Below are positions 27,049 to 36,390 of a stretch of DNA of 62,826 nucleotides, in pieces; within the stretch, counting starts at the first letter, position 1; every line of letters starts with the position of its first letter. A program made the position numbers and the translations under genes. The stretch is from a virus, in IMG/VR virus record IMGVR_UViG_3300023292_000010, positions 1 through 62,826 of that record, one strand, 5' to 3'. A model generated the notes under the pieces. The model did not search any database. It was not told where the DNA came from and saw only the letters and a program-made list of their open reading frames with translations.

Positions 27049-28884
27049 TTATAATGTTGTTCTGATTGTTTGGTAATCTATTATACTATCTGCATAAGAT
27101 AGTTCATCTTCGTAGTTGAGTATGTATTTTCTCAACGGTTTGACTACAGATTGATCATGAGGTATTGCATTGATTTTGATATAAGATTTCCCTTCTAGTA
27201 TAGAAGTTGGTTCGAATCCTACTAAGGTAACTAGGCCCAGTCCTGCATCGTAAGAACCTACGTTGTCTACTATAACATCCCCAGCCTCATTAACAACCTC
27301 TAATTTGTTATGAGAAAGTTTATTGGATATAAGAGCTATCTGACCATTATGAACAAACTTAGAAGAACTAATAATATAATTCTTATCATCAGTTGGACTG
27401 AGTGTCACTGGGAAGGAAAGGGAATAAGCATTAGACTGACCGAGAGTTGGTGTGAATCTTTGTTGGACCTTAACAGTCATTCTACTAGAGAGAATTGCAT
27501 CGTCAAATTCATCTATTTCAGCAAGTAGTTTGGATCTTCTAAAGGATTTCCCAAACTTCTCTAAGTTGGTACTAACATGAGTTGAGATCAGATTAAGAAC
27601 GTTTGACTCCATAGTCTGAGCTGTAATAGATGTTAGATTTGGATTGAAATCGAAATTGGTTTCAAACACTATGTAAGTATCTTCTGGGTCAACGAACTCT
27701 GGGGTAATACTCATTATGCTAAGAACGTCTAGCAATTCAATTTTAATCTTAGACTTAAGAGCGGTTTGACTTGCATCGTCAGTACCATCTGGGAACTTAA
27801 GGCTGACGAATGCCTTACCGAATTCTCTTGGTACGTTCTCTTCACCTCCCCATGCTATAGCATCCTCTAATGATGCATAGTTGGAAAGTATTAAAGTTTT
27901 ATAATCTTGTGATGTTACTAATCTCTGTTGTGCTGCGTGGTTGAGTGGTGCTAACTGTCTAATAGATTCTATTGATTGTTTCTCACTGCCACCTACGCTC
28001 TTATTGATTGTTGTGACGCCATATTGGTACGTGTTGCTATTGATAGTATATGAAGACGTTGTAGCAAATACCGATGCTCCATTACCTTCTTCTCCATTCG
28101 ATGCTATGTACTCTACTACTATCTTGTTGCCTGCGATAGGTGCTACGCCGAGGATTGTGCCATCAGAGAATGATAGTTCGTAATTACCGTTTGGTGATTC
28201 TTTTAGAACGAAGTAAGTGCTTGTTGCGTCTACTGTAATGGAGTCAGCGATGTCTGTGTACGTTGCATAGTTTTGTGAGTTTGCTGTATCATAGACCTTT
28301 ACAGATAGTGTGTTCGAATCTAAATTACTGTCAGGAATAACGTACGTTGCTCTTTCGCTTGTCTCTCCCACATAGAACGTTTTGGTACGTAGAGCTCCTT
28401 CATACACTTGTATGTACTCATTACCGTTTGCGTCAAGATATGTGTACGAGCCGAAGCCGTCATCATATGCTGTAAAGGATTCTAATGTTCTATAAACGAA
28501 ATTGCTACCTTCAATAGATGATGTGAAGATTGTGCCTTTCGGTAATGTTAATAGTGCGGAGCGATCAGCCGGATCTGTTATGGAGATAGTTAATTTTATG
28601 TTAGCGAATGCCGATGTCTTAGAGTACGGTGTGTATCCTAATGACTGTGCGTGCGTTACTATTGATGATCGCAGTTGTGCTGTTTGCAGGAACGATTCGT
28701 TCAAAGACATATTTGCGAATAGGCCGTTGAAGTGTGTGTTGTGAGCTAATACGTCTAGGAGATTTGATAGGCCGGAACCCTCGAAGTCGTAGTCTGCGAA
28801 CTCATTGCTCTGAAGGAAATAAGTCTTTAGGTTCTCTTTTATGGCGTTGAAGTCTAAATCTGTGGACTGTATGTTCGTGGTCAT
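27049..28884 (-). CDS. 6: Baseplate wedge protein gp6
   Basis: 611 aa (T4: 660). Core wedge dimer that forms the inner baseplate ring. The N-terminal 'IKENLKTYFLQSNEFADYDFEGSG' region followed by 'NLLDVLAHNTHFN' is strongly conserved in gp6/gpJ-type proteins. The central 'GGSEKQSIESIRQLAPLNHAAQQRLVTSQDY' (shown by IRQLAPL and QRLVTSQDY) is the diagnostic block. Start abuts the gp25 stop with no gap. Confidence 0.95.
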   Translation of the reverse strand: MTTNIQSTDLDFNAIKENLKTYFLQSNEFADYDFEGSGLSNLLDVLAHNTHFNGLFANMSLNESFLQTAQLRSSIVTHAQSLGYTPYSKTSAFANIKLTISITDPADRSALLTLPKGTIFTSSIEGSNFVYRTLESFTAYDDGFGSYTYLDANGNEYIQVYEGALRTKTFYVGETSERATYVIPDSNLDSNTLSVKVYDTANSQNYATYTDIADSITVDATSTYFVLKESPNGNYELSFSDGTILGVAPIAGNKIVVEYIASNGEEGNGASVFATTSSYTINSNTYQYGVTTINKSVGGSEKQSIESIRQLAPLNHAAQQRLVTSQDYKTLILSNYASLEDAIAWGGEENVPREFGKAFVSLKFPDGTDDASQTALKSKIKIELLDVLSIMSITPEFVDPEDTYIVFETNFDFNPNLTSITAQTMESNVLNLISTHVSTNLEKFGKSFRRSKLLAEIDEFDDAILSSRMTVKVQQRFTPTLGQSNAYSLSFPVTLSPTDDKNYIISSSKFVHNGQIALISNKLSHNKLEVVNEAGDVIVDNVGSYDAGLGLVTLVGFEPTSILEGKSYIKINAIPHDQSVVKPLRKYILNYEDELSYADSIIDYQTIRTTL

Positions 28885-29331
28885 TTATCTTAACCTTTGT
28901 AGGAATACGGAGAGCTCTACCGGCTCATTGCTGTTTATAACTTTAAATATAATTGTTGCGGAGACGGCGTTACTGTCTGGTACATGTTGTGCTTCAATTC
29001 TTATGATTTGTGCACGTGGCTCGTTGTTCTCTATAGCCGTGAGGATACGTTGCTCTATAAGGAATGCTGTGTTGTCGTCTGCGAGTTCGAATAGCAGATC
29101 ACGTATAGAAGAGCCGAATGATGGAAGGAATGGCTTCTCGTTATAATTCGTGAGGATTATGTTCTTCACGGATTGCTTTACGGAAGCGGCGTCATACTTC
29201 TTGTAAACGTCTCCTGTCGTCTTCTTTGCGAATGACAGATCTATGTCTATGAACTGTCGTTGGCGACTGCCTACTATTATAGACGATGATAGATTTCTGT
29301 CTTCGTACGATAGAACTTTAGTAATAGCCAT
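28885..29331 (-). CDS. 25: Baseplate wedge protein gp25
   Basis: 148 aa (T4: 132). Lysozyme-like-fold wedge component that primes sheath assembly. Conserved residues include 'DIDLSFAKK', 'VKQSVKNIILTNYNEKPF', 'PSFGSSIRDLLFE' and the 'RILTAIENNEPRAQI' helix, the family's EPR core. Its own late promoter lies just upstream and gp6 follows directly, as in T4-like phages generally. Confidence 0.95.
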   Translation of the reverse strand: MAITKVLSYEDRNLSSSIIVGSRQRQFIDIDLSFAKKTTGDVYKKYDAASVKQSVKNIILTNYNEKPFLPSFGSSIRDLLFELADDNTAFLIEQRILTAIENNEPRAQIIRIEAQHVPDSNAVSATIIFKVINSNEPVELSVFLQRLR

Positions 29332-29353
29332 TATATTCTTTTCTTTTTCCTTT

Positions 29354-29361
29354 TATTTATA
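29354..29361 (-). promoter_or_regulatory. T4-type late promoter for gp25/gp6
   Basis: A perfect TATAAATA on the minus strand 23 bp upstream of the gp25 ATG, at the left end of the repeat-rich non-coding segment. Confidence 0.72.
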
Positions 29362-29683
29362 GACGAAACGGGTGGCTTAATGATCACTGAAATGTGTTAT
29401 TTTTAGTGTGACTCGAAGAAAAGGTGATTCGAGATTTCATTAGATATTATTGTGAAGTTGTGAAGTTCTATATAGTGTGAATTGTGAAGTTGTGAACATG
29501 AAATCTCGGTGATCATTTATGATCAATTATGAGGTGTTATGTGTGTTTGTATATCATAAATGATCGATTGTAATAGGCCGAACGTTGCCTCTTATAAGCC
29601 GTTTGGATGTATAATGGGTCATATGTGACCTGTTACGTGAGAACTGATTATTTCTTATGAGAACCGATTACTATGTGCAAGTA
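29362..29683. repeat. Non-coding segment with iteron-like direct repeats and nested inverted repeats
   Basis: The largest gene-free stretch of the window. Five TGTGAA repeats start at 29451, 29459, 29476, 29483 and 29491. They are bracketed by an 11-bp inverted repeat, CGAGATTTCAT (29430-29440) and ATGAAATCTCG (29498-29508). Outside lie a 7-bp pair TGATCAC/GTGATCA (29381, 29509) and a 13-bp pair GATCATTTATGAT (29511-29523)/ATCATAAATGATC (29553-29565). Further right are GGTCATATGTGACC-type palindromic sequence and a direct repeat GAGAAC(T/C)GATTA. No start-to-stop frame of interest. Possible origin, regulatory or recombination site. Confidence 0.75.
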
Positions 29684-32182
29684 TTATGCTACTGAGAAAC
29701 CTTTATTCCAAGTGTGTACTATTTGTATATCAGGACGTCTCCATTCGCTTTCATCATAGTGTATGAAGGTTGGATAGCCACCGATTCCTACTACTACATT
29801 CCGTTCGATTGCATTTGCTTTTAGAATAGACACATACTGATTATATAATGATGGATGTGTGTTCGGGAATAGACGCTCACCGCCAAGAACTAAATAGTGA
29901 TCTGCTGCGTGACCTGGTGGATGGTTTTGTGTTCCACTCGATCTTGGTGCACGTCCACCGTTTGGTGTTATTTGTACTGAATAGCCAGAACCTAATTGTG
30001 CTGCCGCAATTGATATCGCATCAATTATATTTTGATCAGGCATACCACTCGTTTCACCTTTTATAACTGGTGCTCCTGTTCCTTGTCCTGGTTCGGCAAG
30101 TAGATCTATTAGATCATTCGCCGTGGTTTGACCATTGAATTGTGTGGTTGCATTTCTAGAGAAACTACCAGTAAATTCTTCGCTCAACGTTGGCATTGTT
30201 AATATGATTCTCGCCACCATATTACCTGTTGGATCGTATGTATTATAATCTAGAATGATTGACTCATAATGATTGAACGATCTCCAGTATTGTGCAAGTT
30301 TAAATGTTTTGTATGGATCTATTGAGCCTGTTCGGTCTCTTAGAGAATAAACAATTGTTCTTCCTTCAAGTGATGATTCGGCAAGTGAGCCAGAACCGAT
30401 AGTCTCATTTGGATCTTTGCGATAGACACCTTCTTCAACTGTTAGTCTCCAACCCTCAAATCTCTCACCAAGATTATGGAATTGTGCTTGCAGATATAGA
30501 TGACGAGCAATATTATTCTTTTCTTCACGTGTGAATGTGTCGAGTGAAGCCGGATCATTACCTGCAAAGAATTGGCCGACTGTTACGCCAGGTCCGAGTG
30601 GTAATGATAATGTAATATTATTACCGGTTGGATCGTACTGATCAGGTATGAATTCTTTTCTAGTTGCTGGTTCACTATCATATAATGCTGCAACGCTGGA
30701 ACCACCGATTGGTGTGATACCTCTTACTCCTGCCGGTGCGCCAACATTAGATACTGATGTTGGGTTAACATTTACATATCCTGGATTCAATTTGCCTTCA
30801 GTGATTTGTGTATTGATAAACTCAGAAGAACCGGTTGCGTCTGTGTTCTTCATCTTCGAAGCAACTTGTTTTGGTGTTAGTGTTCTGTCTGTTATATCAC
30901 CGTTGTCAAAACCACGATCGATCATATTCTTAAGATTATCACCAACATCTACTTTAACTTTCTTGGTACCTTTACTACTCTTATTGAGATATGATTCCAT
31001 ATTAGCTGCAGTAGGTTTTGCAGATTCTGTTGTATCCACTGGTTCTACAGCTAAACCACCTGTATCATTATTAACAATAGACCAACCAGGATCGCTACCA
31101 AGTCCTGCTGTATAAGAACCAGGTGAAACACCTACACCAGATGACGTGACATACACACCATCATTATATGATTGGTGCAGTGATGTACCAGCAGTAATCG
31201 CCTCCTTCGCCAATCCATCAAGATCACCATTGAATGTTGGTGCATCAATATTATCTGTTGCAAGTACAACTTTAGCTCTGACTGCATCGGATGCCGTGAT
31301 TGTTTCTGAATATACTGTCTTGGATGCTTCCATTGTCTCAGCATATAATGTCTTTTCGAATCGTCCGTTGAAACCATAGAACTGAACGTTCTGTCCACCG
31401 ATCGTACCTTCATCACCAGCGAGAGTCATGTTAGCTGCTGCTATATTCATATTGGGTGATGTGATTACCATCTCACCTTCAGAAGTTGTTGATAGTATTC
31501 CTGAACTCGCAATGATCATATCACCTTCAGATACCATTCTTGATTTACCTTTAGTAATCAACGAATGTCCAGCAAGATTAGTACTTACATTAGCACCAAC
31601 TGTTGTTGAGTTGCGTGAGCCCTTTATGATTGATGTTAAAGAACCATCAACGAATTCTCTCGATGCCATTCCAACCTTTTCAAGTTTAGAACCTTTTACA
31701 TTAAGACTATAATTACCATCAACTGATACGTTGTGATCGCCCGTCACTTTGAGATCTAGATTACCCTTGTATATCATTGTGCCGTTGCCTTCAACGACTA
31801 GATTCTGATCACCCTTTGTGATTTCAATCTTATGATTTTTTGATACTAATACTATCGATCCATCAGGCTTAAATTCTATTCCTGCTCCAGAGGAATGCAT
31901 AATCAAATAACGTTCAGCACCTGGTGTATCGTCAGTTAGAACTACGTGTCCACCTGCTGTTTCTCTGACCTGTACTCGTGGATAATGAGAACCCATCACT
32001 TCAGGTATTTCAACTTGAACACCATCAGGTGCACCACCAGTATCTAAATAATAATTATTGACACCACGTGCAGCTCGATTGATAGATGATTTGTTTTCGT
32101 ATTCTTTTCTCGGGAACTCACCGGATGTACCTGCAAATCCGTCTGGATGAATACCTGTTGTTTCAATTTCTTCGGGTAACAT
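29684..32182 (-). CDS. Tail spike (gp5 C-terminal-like beta-helix) with M15-type peptidase domain
   Basis: 832 aa. The first 300 residues resemble the gp5C/VgrG spike: 'GGHVVLTDDTPGAERYLIMHSSG' then octad-like strands such as 'LDLKVTGDHNVSVDGNYSLNVKG'. The last 110 residues look like a peptidase M15 (D,D- or L,D-carboxypeptidase-like) domain with HPPGHAAD giving His754 and Asp761, and a later FIHYD His808; these would be the three zinc ligands. It would be a spike carrying a peptidoglycan peptidase. It follows two other peptidoglycan-related hub genes with 1-3 nt gaps. Start is the first ATG after a 345-bp gap. Confidence 0.8.
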   Translation of the reverse strand: MLPEEIETTGIHPDGFAGTSGEFPRKEYENKSSINRAARGVNNYYLDTGGAPDGVQVEIPEVMGSHYPRVQVRETAGGHVVLTDDTPGAERYLIMHSSGAGIEFKPDGSIVLVSKNHKIEITKGDQNLVVEGNGTMIYKGNLDLKVTGDHNVSVDGNYSLNVKGSKLEKVGMASREFVDGSLTSIIKGSRNSTTVGANVSTNLAGHSLITKGKSRMVSEGDMIIASSGILSTTSEGEMVITSPNMNIAAANMTLAGDEGTIGGQNVQFYGFNGRFEKTLYAETMEASKTVYSETITASDAVRAKVVLATDNIDAPTFNGDLDGLAKEAITAGTSLHQSYNDGVYVTSSGVGVSPGSYTAGLGSDPGWSIVNNDTGGLAVEPVDTTESAKPTAANMESYLNKSSKGTKKVKVDVGDNLKNMIDRGFDNGDITDRTLTPKQVASKMKNTDATGSSEFINTQITEGKLNPGYVNVNPTSVSNVGAPAGVRGITPIGGSSVAALYDSEPATRKEFIPDQYDPTGNNITLSLPLGPGVTVGQFFAGNDPASLDTFTREEKNNIARHLYLQAQFHNLGERFEGWRLTVEEGVYRKDPNETIGSGSLAESSLEGRTIVYSLRDRTGSIDPYKTFKLAQYWRSFNHYESIILDYNTYDPTGNMVARIILTMPTLSEEFTGSFSRNATTQFNGQTTANDLIDLLAEPGQGTGAPVIKGETSGMPDQNIIDAISIAAAQLGSGYSVQITPNGGRAPRSSGTQNHPPGHAADHYLVLGGERLFPNTHPSLYNQYVSILKANAIERNVVVGIGGYPTFIHYDESEWRRPDIQIVHTWNKGFSVA

Positions 32183-32183
32183 A

Positions 32184-33386
32184 TTAACCTCTTGACTGTA
32201 TTAATTCTGTAGGAGACAAAGATGCTAAATCAAATCCTATTTGAATATTATCTTTATTGAATTTTGTTTTGACATATCTTGATACTGAAAATCCCGGCTC
32301 AATTTGATCTGCTTCGACCTCATTCAAACCAAATGCTTGACCACCAGGCCAAACTGTAAAGTATGCTGACATCAGCAGTTGAAATGATTTCAATTGTGCA
32401 TTTGTTAATGACTCAGAAGCTAGATAGAAATCTGAATTAGATGTACCGGTTGGACAATTATATCCACCAACAAATGCAACCGATATAGAATATTGATCTC
32501 TGTTCTGTGTGTGATCGGCCACCTTATACATTTCTAAGCCACGTTGTATCGTACCATCTTTGCGAATAACTAAATGATATTTTAATCTATTATCTTGGGC
32601 TTCAATATCTTCGACACCGATCAGTCCTTGATCGCTATAATGTCTTGTCCAATGAAACATTACCTCTGTTATATCTCGAGATGTTGCTCTGAACTCAGCT
32701 TCCAATTCTTGTTTAGATCCTATAATCGTATAGTTATTTGACACACCCAATTTAAGTATATTAGATCTAGTGATAGGATTGCTGTCAATGAAATCATCCA
32801 ATAGACTAGACAATGAGGCAAAGTTGGATAATGTACTAGACAATGATGATATGAACCCACCGAGTTCTGAATTGAATAGGGTTGATGTTATTCCTGGCAC
32901 TATGTTAGATATAGCCGACGAAACATATTGTGTTACTTGATCAGGTGATACCGCTTCTAAAGCATTTTGTATTTCTTCCTGACCTTTACCTGTTACCTCA
33001 GTTAAAGCATCATTAATAGCTGAAGGTGTAACAGCACCAAATACTTCATTCAATGCACCATCAACAATACCACCACCTGTTATCGCATTAAGATCTGTTT
33101 CATCACCACCAATAACTGTGGTTAGAATATCTTGTACATCGGGAACGTTTGGTGTTATTGCACCAACTACAATATTTCTAAATTCTTCTGGAAGATTGAT
33201 TGCGTCATTGCCGTCTGTTAATGCTTCGAAGCCACCAATTATCTCACCAATCTCAGAACCCAATTGAGTACCATAGAATGCGAGTCTCTCGTTTATAGCT
33301 TCAGTTGCTGTGCTTCTGATCTTAGATATATCATCAAGCGATGATGCTTGTTTTAAGAATGAGTTGATATCGTTTAAGTCTGCCAT
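32184..33386 (-). CDS. Hub-associated protein with amidase_2/PGRP-like domain (possibly degenerate)
   Basis: 400 aa. The N-terminal 200 residues are low-complexity helical/Gly-Ala-rich. The C-terminal 195 residues match N-acetylmuramoyl-L-alanine amidase/PGRP folds: 'EVMFHWTRHYSDQ' (His245), 'LKYHLVIRKDGTIQRG', 'DQYSISVAFVGGYN', 'LTNAQLKSFQLL'. The usual second zinc-ligand site 'G-H-N-E' reads G-L-N-E (GLNEVEADQIEPGF), so one ligand seems lost and the domain may bind rather than cut the wall. Sits between lysozyme and spike genes. Confidence 0.75.
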   Translation of the reverse strand: MADLNDINSFLKQASSLDDISKIRSTATEAINERLAFYGTQLGSEIGEIIGGFEALTDGNDAINLPEEFRNIVVGAITPNVPDVQDILTTVIGGDETDLNAITGGGIVDGALNEVFGAVTPSAINDALTEVTGKGQEEIQNALEAVSPDQVTQYVSSAISNIVPGITSTLFNSELGGFISSLSSTLSNFASLSSLLDDFIDSNPITRSNILKLGVSNNYTIIGSKQELEAEFRATSRDITEVMFHWTRHYSDQGLIGVEDIEAQDNRLKYHLVIRKDGTIQRGLEMYKVADHTQNRDQYSISVAFVGGYNCPTGTSNSDFYLASESLTNAQLKSFQLLMSAYFTVWPGGQAFGLNEVEADQIEPGFSVSRYVKTKFNKDNIQIGFDLASLSPTELIQSRG

Positions 33387-33389
33387 GAT

Positions 33390-34301
33390 TTATCCATATT
33401 GTGTTAAGATCTGTTTAGCGCGATCAATTCTTTCTGTGATGTTACCCGTACCGGCTGGACGTTCAAATTGATCTTTGAATACTGTAGTTGCTGTCTCGAC
33501 ATTCATTGATCGTGTGAGTGGACCGAGACCGAGAAACTCTTGTGTTGTTAGTTCATACATTAAATATAATAATTGTGCTTTCATTTCATCCCATGGTAAA
33601 CTATGATTTGAAGCAAACTTTTGTAGCTTCTGTAATCTACCAATTGATGGATTCCATTGAGCAATACCTCGTGATCGTTCTGATCCTCCTGCTTCAGCTT
33701 TAGGATTCATAAATGGTGGCGTGCCACCTAACGATACTCCCGACTCAACCGAGAGATTACCTACGATTCCTGCCGCTTGCCAATCAGTAAATCCAGCCTC
33801 AATAAAGAAATTGAAAGCAATCTCATTATTGTTGTTACCGGTGAGTCCGATCGACGATAGTTCATTGTAGTTTTCAAGTTCTGCTAACGTGATATCCGAC
33901 AAATCGTATTCAATTATACCATCAGGACCAACCTCACCGTATCCAGTTGTTCCTTGATTTATTGAGTTGGTTGAGAATACGTTTGGTCCTTCATATCTAG
34001 GTATCGTACCTAATACAATAGGAATCTGTGAACTCTTACCATCAGCAAATATACCTATTACTGTAGCGGTCTCTTCAATTTGTGAATTAGCACCAATACC
34101 GGATACGCCACCTTCAGTTGGCGGTAATACTATACTCGCCCAAGGCAAATCTGCATCAGGTATATCAGCTCTATTGCCTGTGTGTATACCATGAATTCTT
34201 ACTTGAACGCGGCTTATCATTAATGGATCACGAGTACTAATTACAACACCCATCCACCACCTTGTATTATCACCGTAGAACTTATTTTCTATAATCTTCA
34301 T
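33390..34301 (-). CDS. 5: Baseplate hub protein gp5 N-terminal part: OB-fold plus tail lysozyme
   Basis: 303 aa. Residues about 10-115 form the gp5 OB domain ('WWMGVVISTRDPLMISRVQVRI', 'DLPWASIVLPPTEGG', 'VIGIFADGKSSQIPIVLGTI'). Residues about 155-300 match the phage tail lysozyme domain ('FFIEAGFTDWQAAGIVGNLSVESG', with Glu in NLSVESG as candidate catalytic acid, then 'GIAQWNPSIGRLQ'). T4 gp5 has OB, lysozyme and spike in one 575-aa chain cleaved at maturation; here the spike is encoded separately. Start overlaps gp27 by 4 nt. Confidence 0.88.
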   Translation of the reverse strand: MKIIENKFYGDNTRWWMGVVISTRDPLMISRVQVRIHGIHTGNRADIPDADLPWASIVLPPTEGGVSGIGANSQIEETATVIGIFADGKSSQIPIVLGTIPRYEGPNVFSTNSINQGTTGYGEVGPDGIIEYDLSDITLAELENYNELSSIGLTGNNNNEIAFNFFIEAGFTDWQAAGIVGNLSVESGVSLGGTPPFMNPKAEAGGSERSRGIAQWNPSIGRLQKLQKFASNHSLPWDEMKAQLLYLMYELTTQEFLGLGPLTRSMNVETATTVFKDQFERPAGTGNITERIDRAKQILTQYG

Positions 34302-35665
34302 ACACCAATATCCACTCTAGGTTTTCCCCGTGGTCTCGTTGTACCTTCGAGATTGGTAAGTTTAACACCAGTAACGCCTACATCATATCGTTCAGAGCTG
34401 AATGTGTGTCGCGCTGAATATATTAAATATTCTCCTGATTTCTTAATATCAATTGAATCGTCCATATCTTTATGACCATCTGGTTGTATATTTTTAAGGA
34501 ATCGTACCGGGATTGTTCGACCAACGCAATTACTACCTTTACCATTACTCATTAATAGTGCACCAGGTATTTCAAAATCCATTGGGGATTTAGTAATAAA
34601 TTGTCTCATGGATTTACTTATTGATTTGTTGTGATGATTTGAAGAATCAAATATATTATTTACTAATGGATCTGTGTATATACCATTAGAGTATATCTGA
34701 GATGTGTGCGTCGAAGCAACATTATGTAGTCCATCCATAAACTCTTCATCATATAACGGCGCATCCTGTGGTTTGATAGTACCAAAGTTTTTAATATTAT
34801 TATATTGTTTATTGATATCAAATCTATATGTTGTATTGGCTGATGGTTTAATTAGATTTATGAATTGATAATCAGCACCGATTGATCCATTCTTTATAAA
34901 TTTAATTAGCTCTTCACTACGACTTACACGATATTTAGATATTATTCTACTCTGCTTTTCAAGTGATAATGCTCTAGTTTTAGCTGCTGCTGCTTGAGTA
35001 TAAATGAAGGGCGAATTGTTATTAATTAGAATGTTTGAATCGTTAAGGATCTCAGATAGATTAGTAAGTTTCAATCTTTTCTCATCACCGAAACTAGAAT
35101 ACAAATAATATGGCATACCATTAGTATCAGTCAATCGATCTTTAATAAAGAACATAGCTTCCATTGGTGTGAGATATGGAACAATTATTCTAAAATCCTT
35201 TTGAAATATATCACCGTCATAATCTAATGTTCTATCAAGCTCTCCATCATTTATTATATTCTCGAGGATAATGTTAGGTACGTTAGTGTACGATTTACTA
35301 ATAGTTTTTGTTTCACTTTGAAAGTATGAATCTTCAATAAGATTCAACCCTATAACTTCTGTGTTATCGTTAGTCTTGACAGCACCACCAATGCTGTGTA
35401 TATTAAATCTTCTCTTGAATGATTTATTATCATCACTAGGTATTGAGATCTCAAGATCTATAAACTCTGCGCCAAGAAAATCAACACTATTGAATATATC
35501 ATACGTATCAATAAATGTTAAATCGCCGGTTAAATATAGTTTGTCGATGCTCTCATATATATTGATCTGTACTATCATATCAGATATAGAATAAGGCTCA
35601 ACTAATCTATCAGACGAGATGAGGGCTTTCTCAATTACATAGTCAAATGGTGTAAATTCTGGCAT
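34298..35665 (-). CDS. 27: Baseplate central hub protein gp27
   Basis: 455 aa (T4: 391). Trimeric hub that holds gp5. The N-terminal 'YVIEKALISSDRLVEPYSISDMIVQINIYESIDKLYLTGDLTFID' block (key residues VQINIYESID, LTGDL) is the tube-like domain 1. The C-terminal 'SGEYLIYSARHTFSSERYDVGVTGVKL' is the conserved domain shared with VgrG-type proteins. Overlaps gp5 by 4 nt and gp53 by one base. Confidence 0.92.
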   Translation of the reverse strand: MPEFTPFDYVIEKALISSDRLVEPYSISDMIVQINIYESIDKLYLTGDLTFIDTYDIFNSVDFLGAEFIDLEISIPSDDNKSFKRRFNIHSIGGAVKTNDNTEVIGLNLIEDSYFQSETKTISKSYTNVPNIILENIINDGELDRTLDYDGDIFQKDFRIIVPYLTPMEAMFFIKDRLTDTNGMPYYLYSSFGDEKRLKLTNLSEILNDSNILINNNSPFIYTQAAAAKTRALSLEKQSRIISKYRVSRSEELIKFIKNGSIGADYQFINLIKPSANTTYRFDINKQYNNIKNFGTIKPQDAPLYDEEFMDGLHNVASTHTSQIYSNGIYTDPLVNNIFDSSNHHNKSISKSMRQFITKSPMDFEIPGALLMSNGKGSNCVGRTIPVRFLKNIQPDGHKDMDDSIDIKKSGEYLIYSARHTFSSERYDVGVTGVKLTNLEGTTRPRGKPRVDIGV

Positions 35666-36390
35666 TACTTAGCTTTCATAACTTTCTGAAATTCAGAGAA
35701 TACACTGATAACACTATCAGCTTTAAGAATCTTTATATCTCTTAGCGCATCATTATCTTCGGTATAATGTTCAGTGTGCGTCTTAGGTATATCAAAGATG
35801 CCTGGAGTACCGTGTGGATCTATATCAATATAAGTCCCATCGCTGTCTTCATAATGATGAATCGCGTTGATCTCTTCAACCTGTGCAGCTAATTGAATTG
35901 AATTGAAATCCACGCCTTCGGTCGCCGTAATAACTTCTGTAGCTAGAAATGATTTTGTTCCTGATATTACCAATTGACCTAGATCTAGATTCCTACTAAG
36001 GATCGTACCGGTCTCACCACTCGTTGAACCTGTAATCTCTGCACCAATTTTAAATACACCAGTCAAATCGTCTTGAGTAGTTAATACCGTATTTGGATGA
36101 TTATATAATATAAGATCGGTTAATTTACTTTGTGTTAATGGCCATCCGGATTCACGAATATGATCGTTGAGTAAGAAGAATGTCCAATAGTATTTTACAT
36201 CACCATATAGCTCATTCGAGAGCGTATCTGGTCTATCATGTTGAAGAATATGAATCTCCTCATAAAAACTAACATCATCAATTATAAGATCAATTATATC
36301 AGAATATGCAGACAAATCTTGAATCGAAGTGTTAAATGTCTCGTTACCAAATTTATAGTTTACATAAGGGAAGTTTTTAAAATATGACAT
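35665..36390 (-). CDS. 53: Baseplate wedge protein gp53
   Basis: 241 aa (T4: 196). Wedge clamp of the inner baseplate. Conserved 'MSYFKNFPYVNYKFGNE' start, 'HILQHDRPDTLSNELYGDVKYYWTFFLLND' (PDTLSNELYGD, YYWTFFLLN) and a C-terminal 'VISVFSEFQKVMKAK' helix. Slightly longer than T4 because of an inserted beta region in the middle. Coupled to gp48 and gp27 by one-base overlaps. Confidence 0.93.
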   Translation of the reverse strand: MSYFKNFPYVNYKFGNETFNTSIQDLSAYSDIIDLIIDDVSFYEEIHILQHDRPDTLSNELYGDVKYYWTFFLLNDHIRESGWPLTQSKLTDLILYNHPNTVLTTQDDLTGVFKIGAEITGSTSGETGTILSRNLDLGQLVISGTKSFLATEVITATEGVDFNSIQLAAQVEEINAIHHYEDSDGTYIDIDPHGTPGIFDIPKTHTEHYTEDNDALRDIKILKADSVISVFSEFQKVMKAK

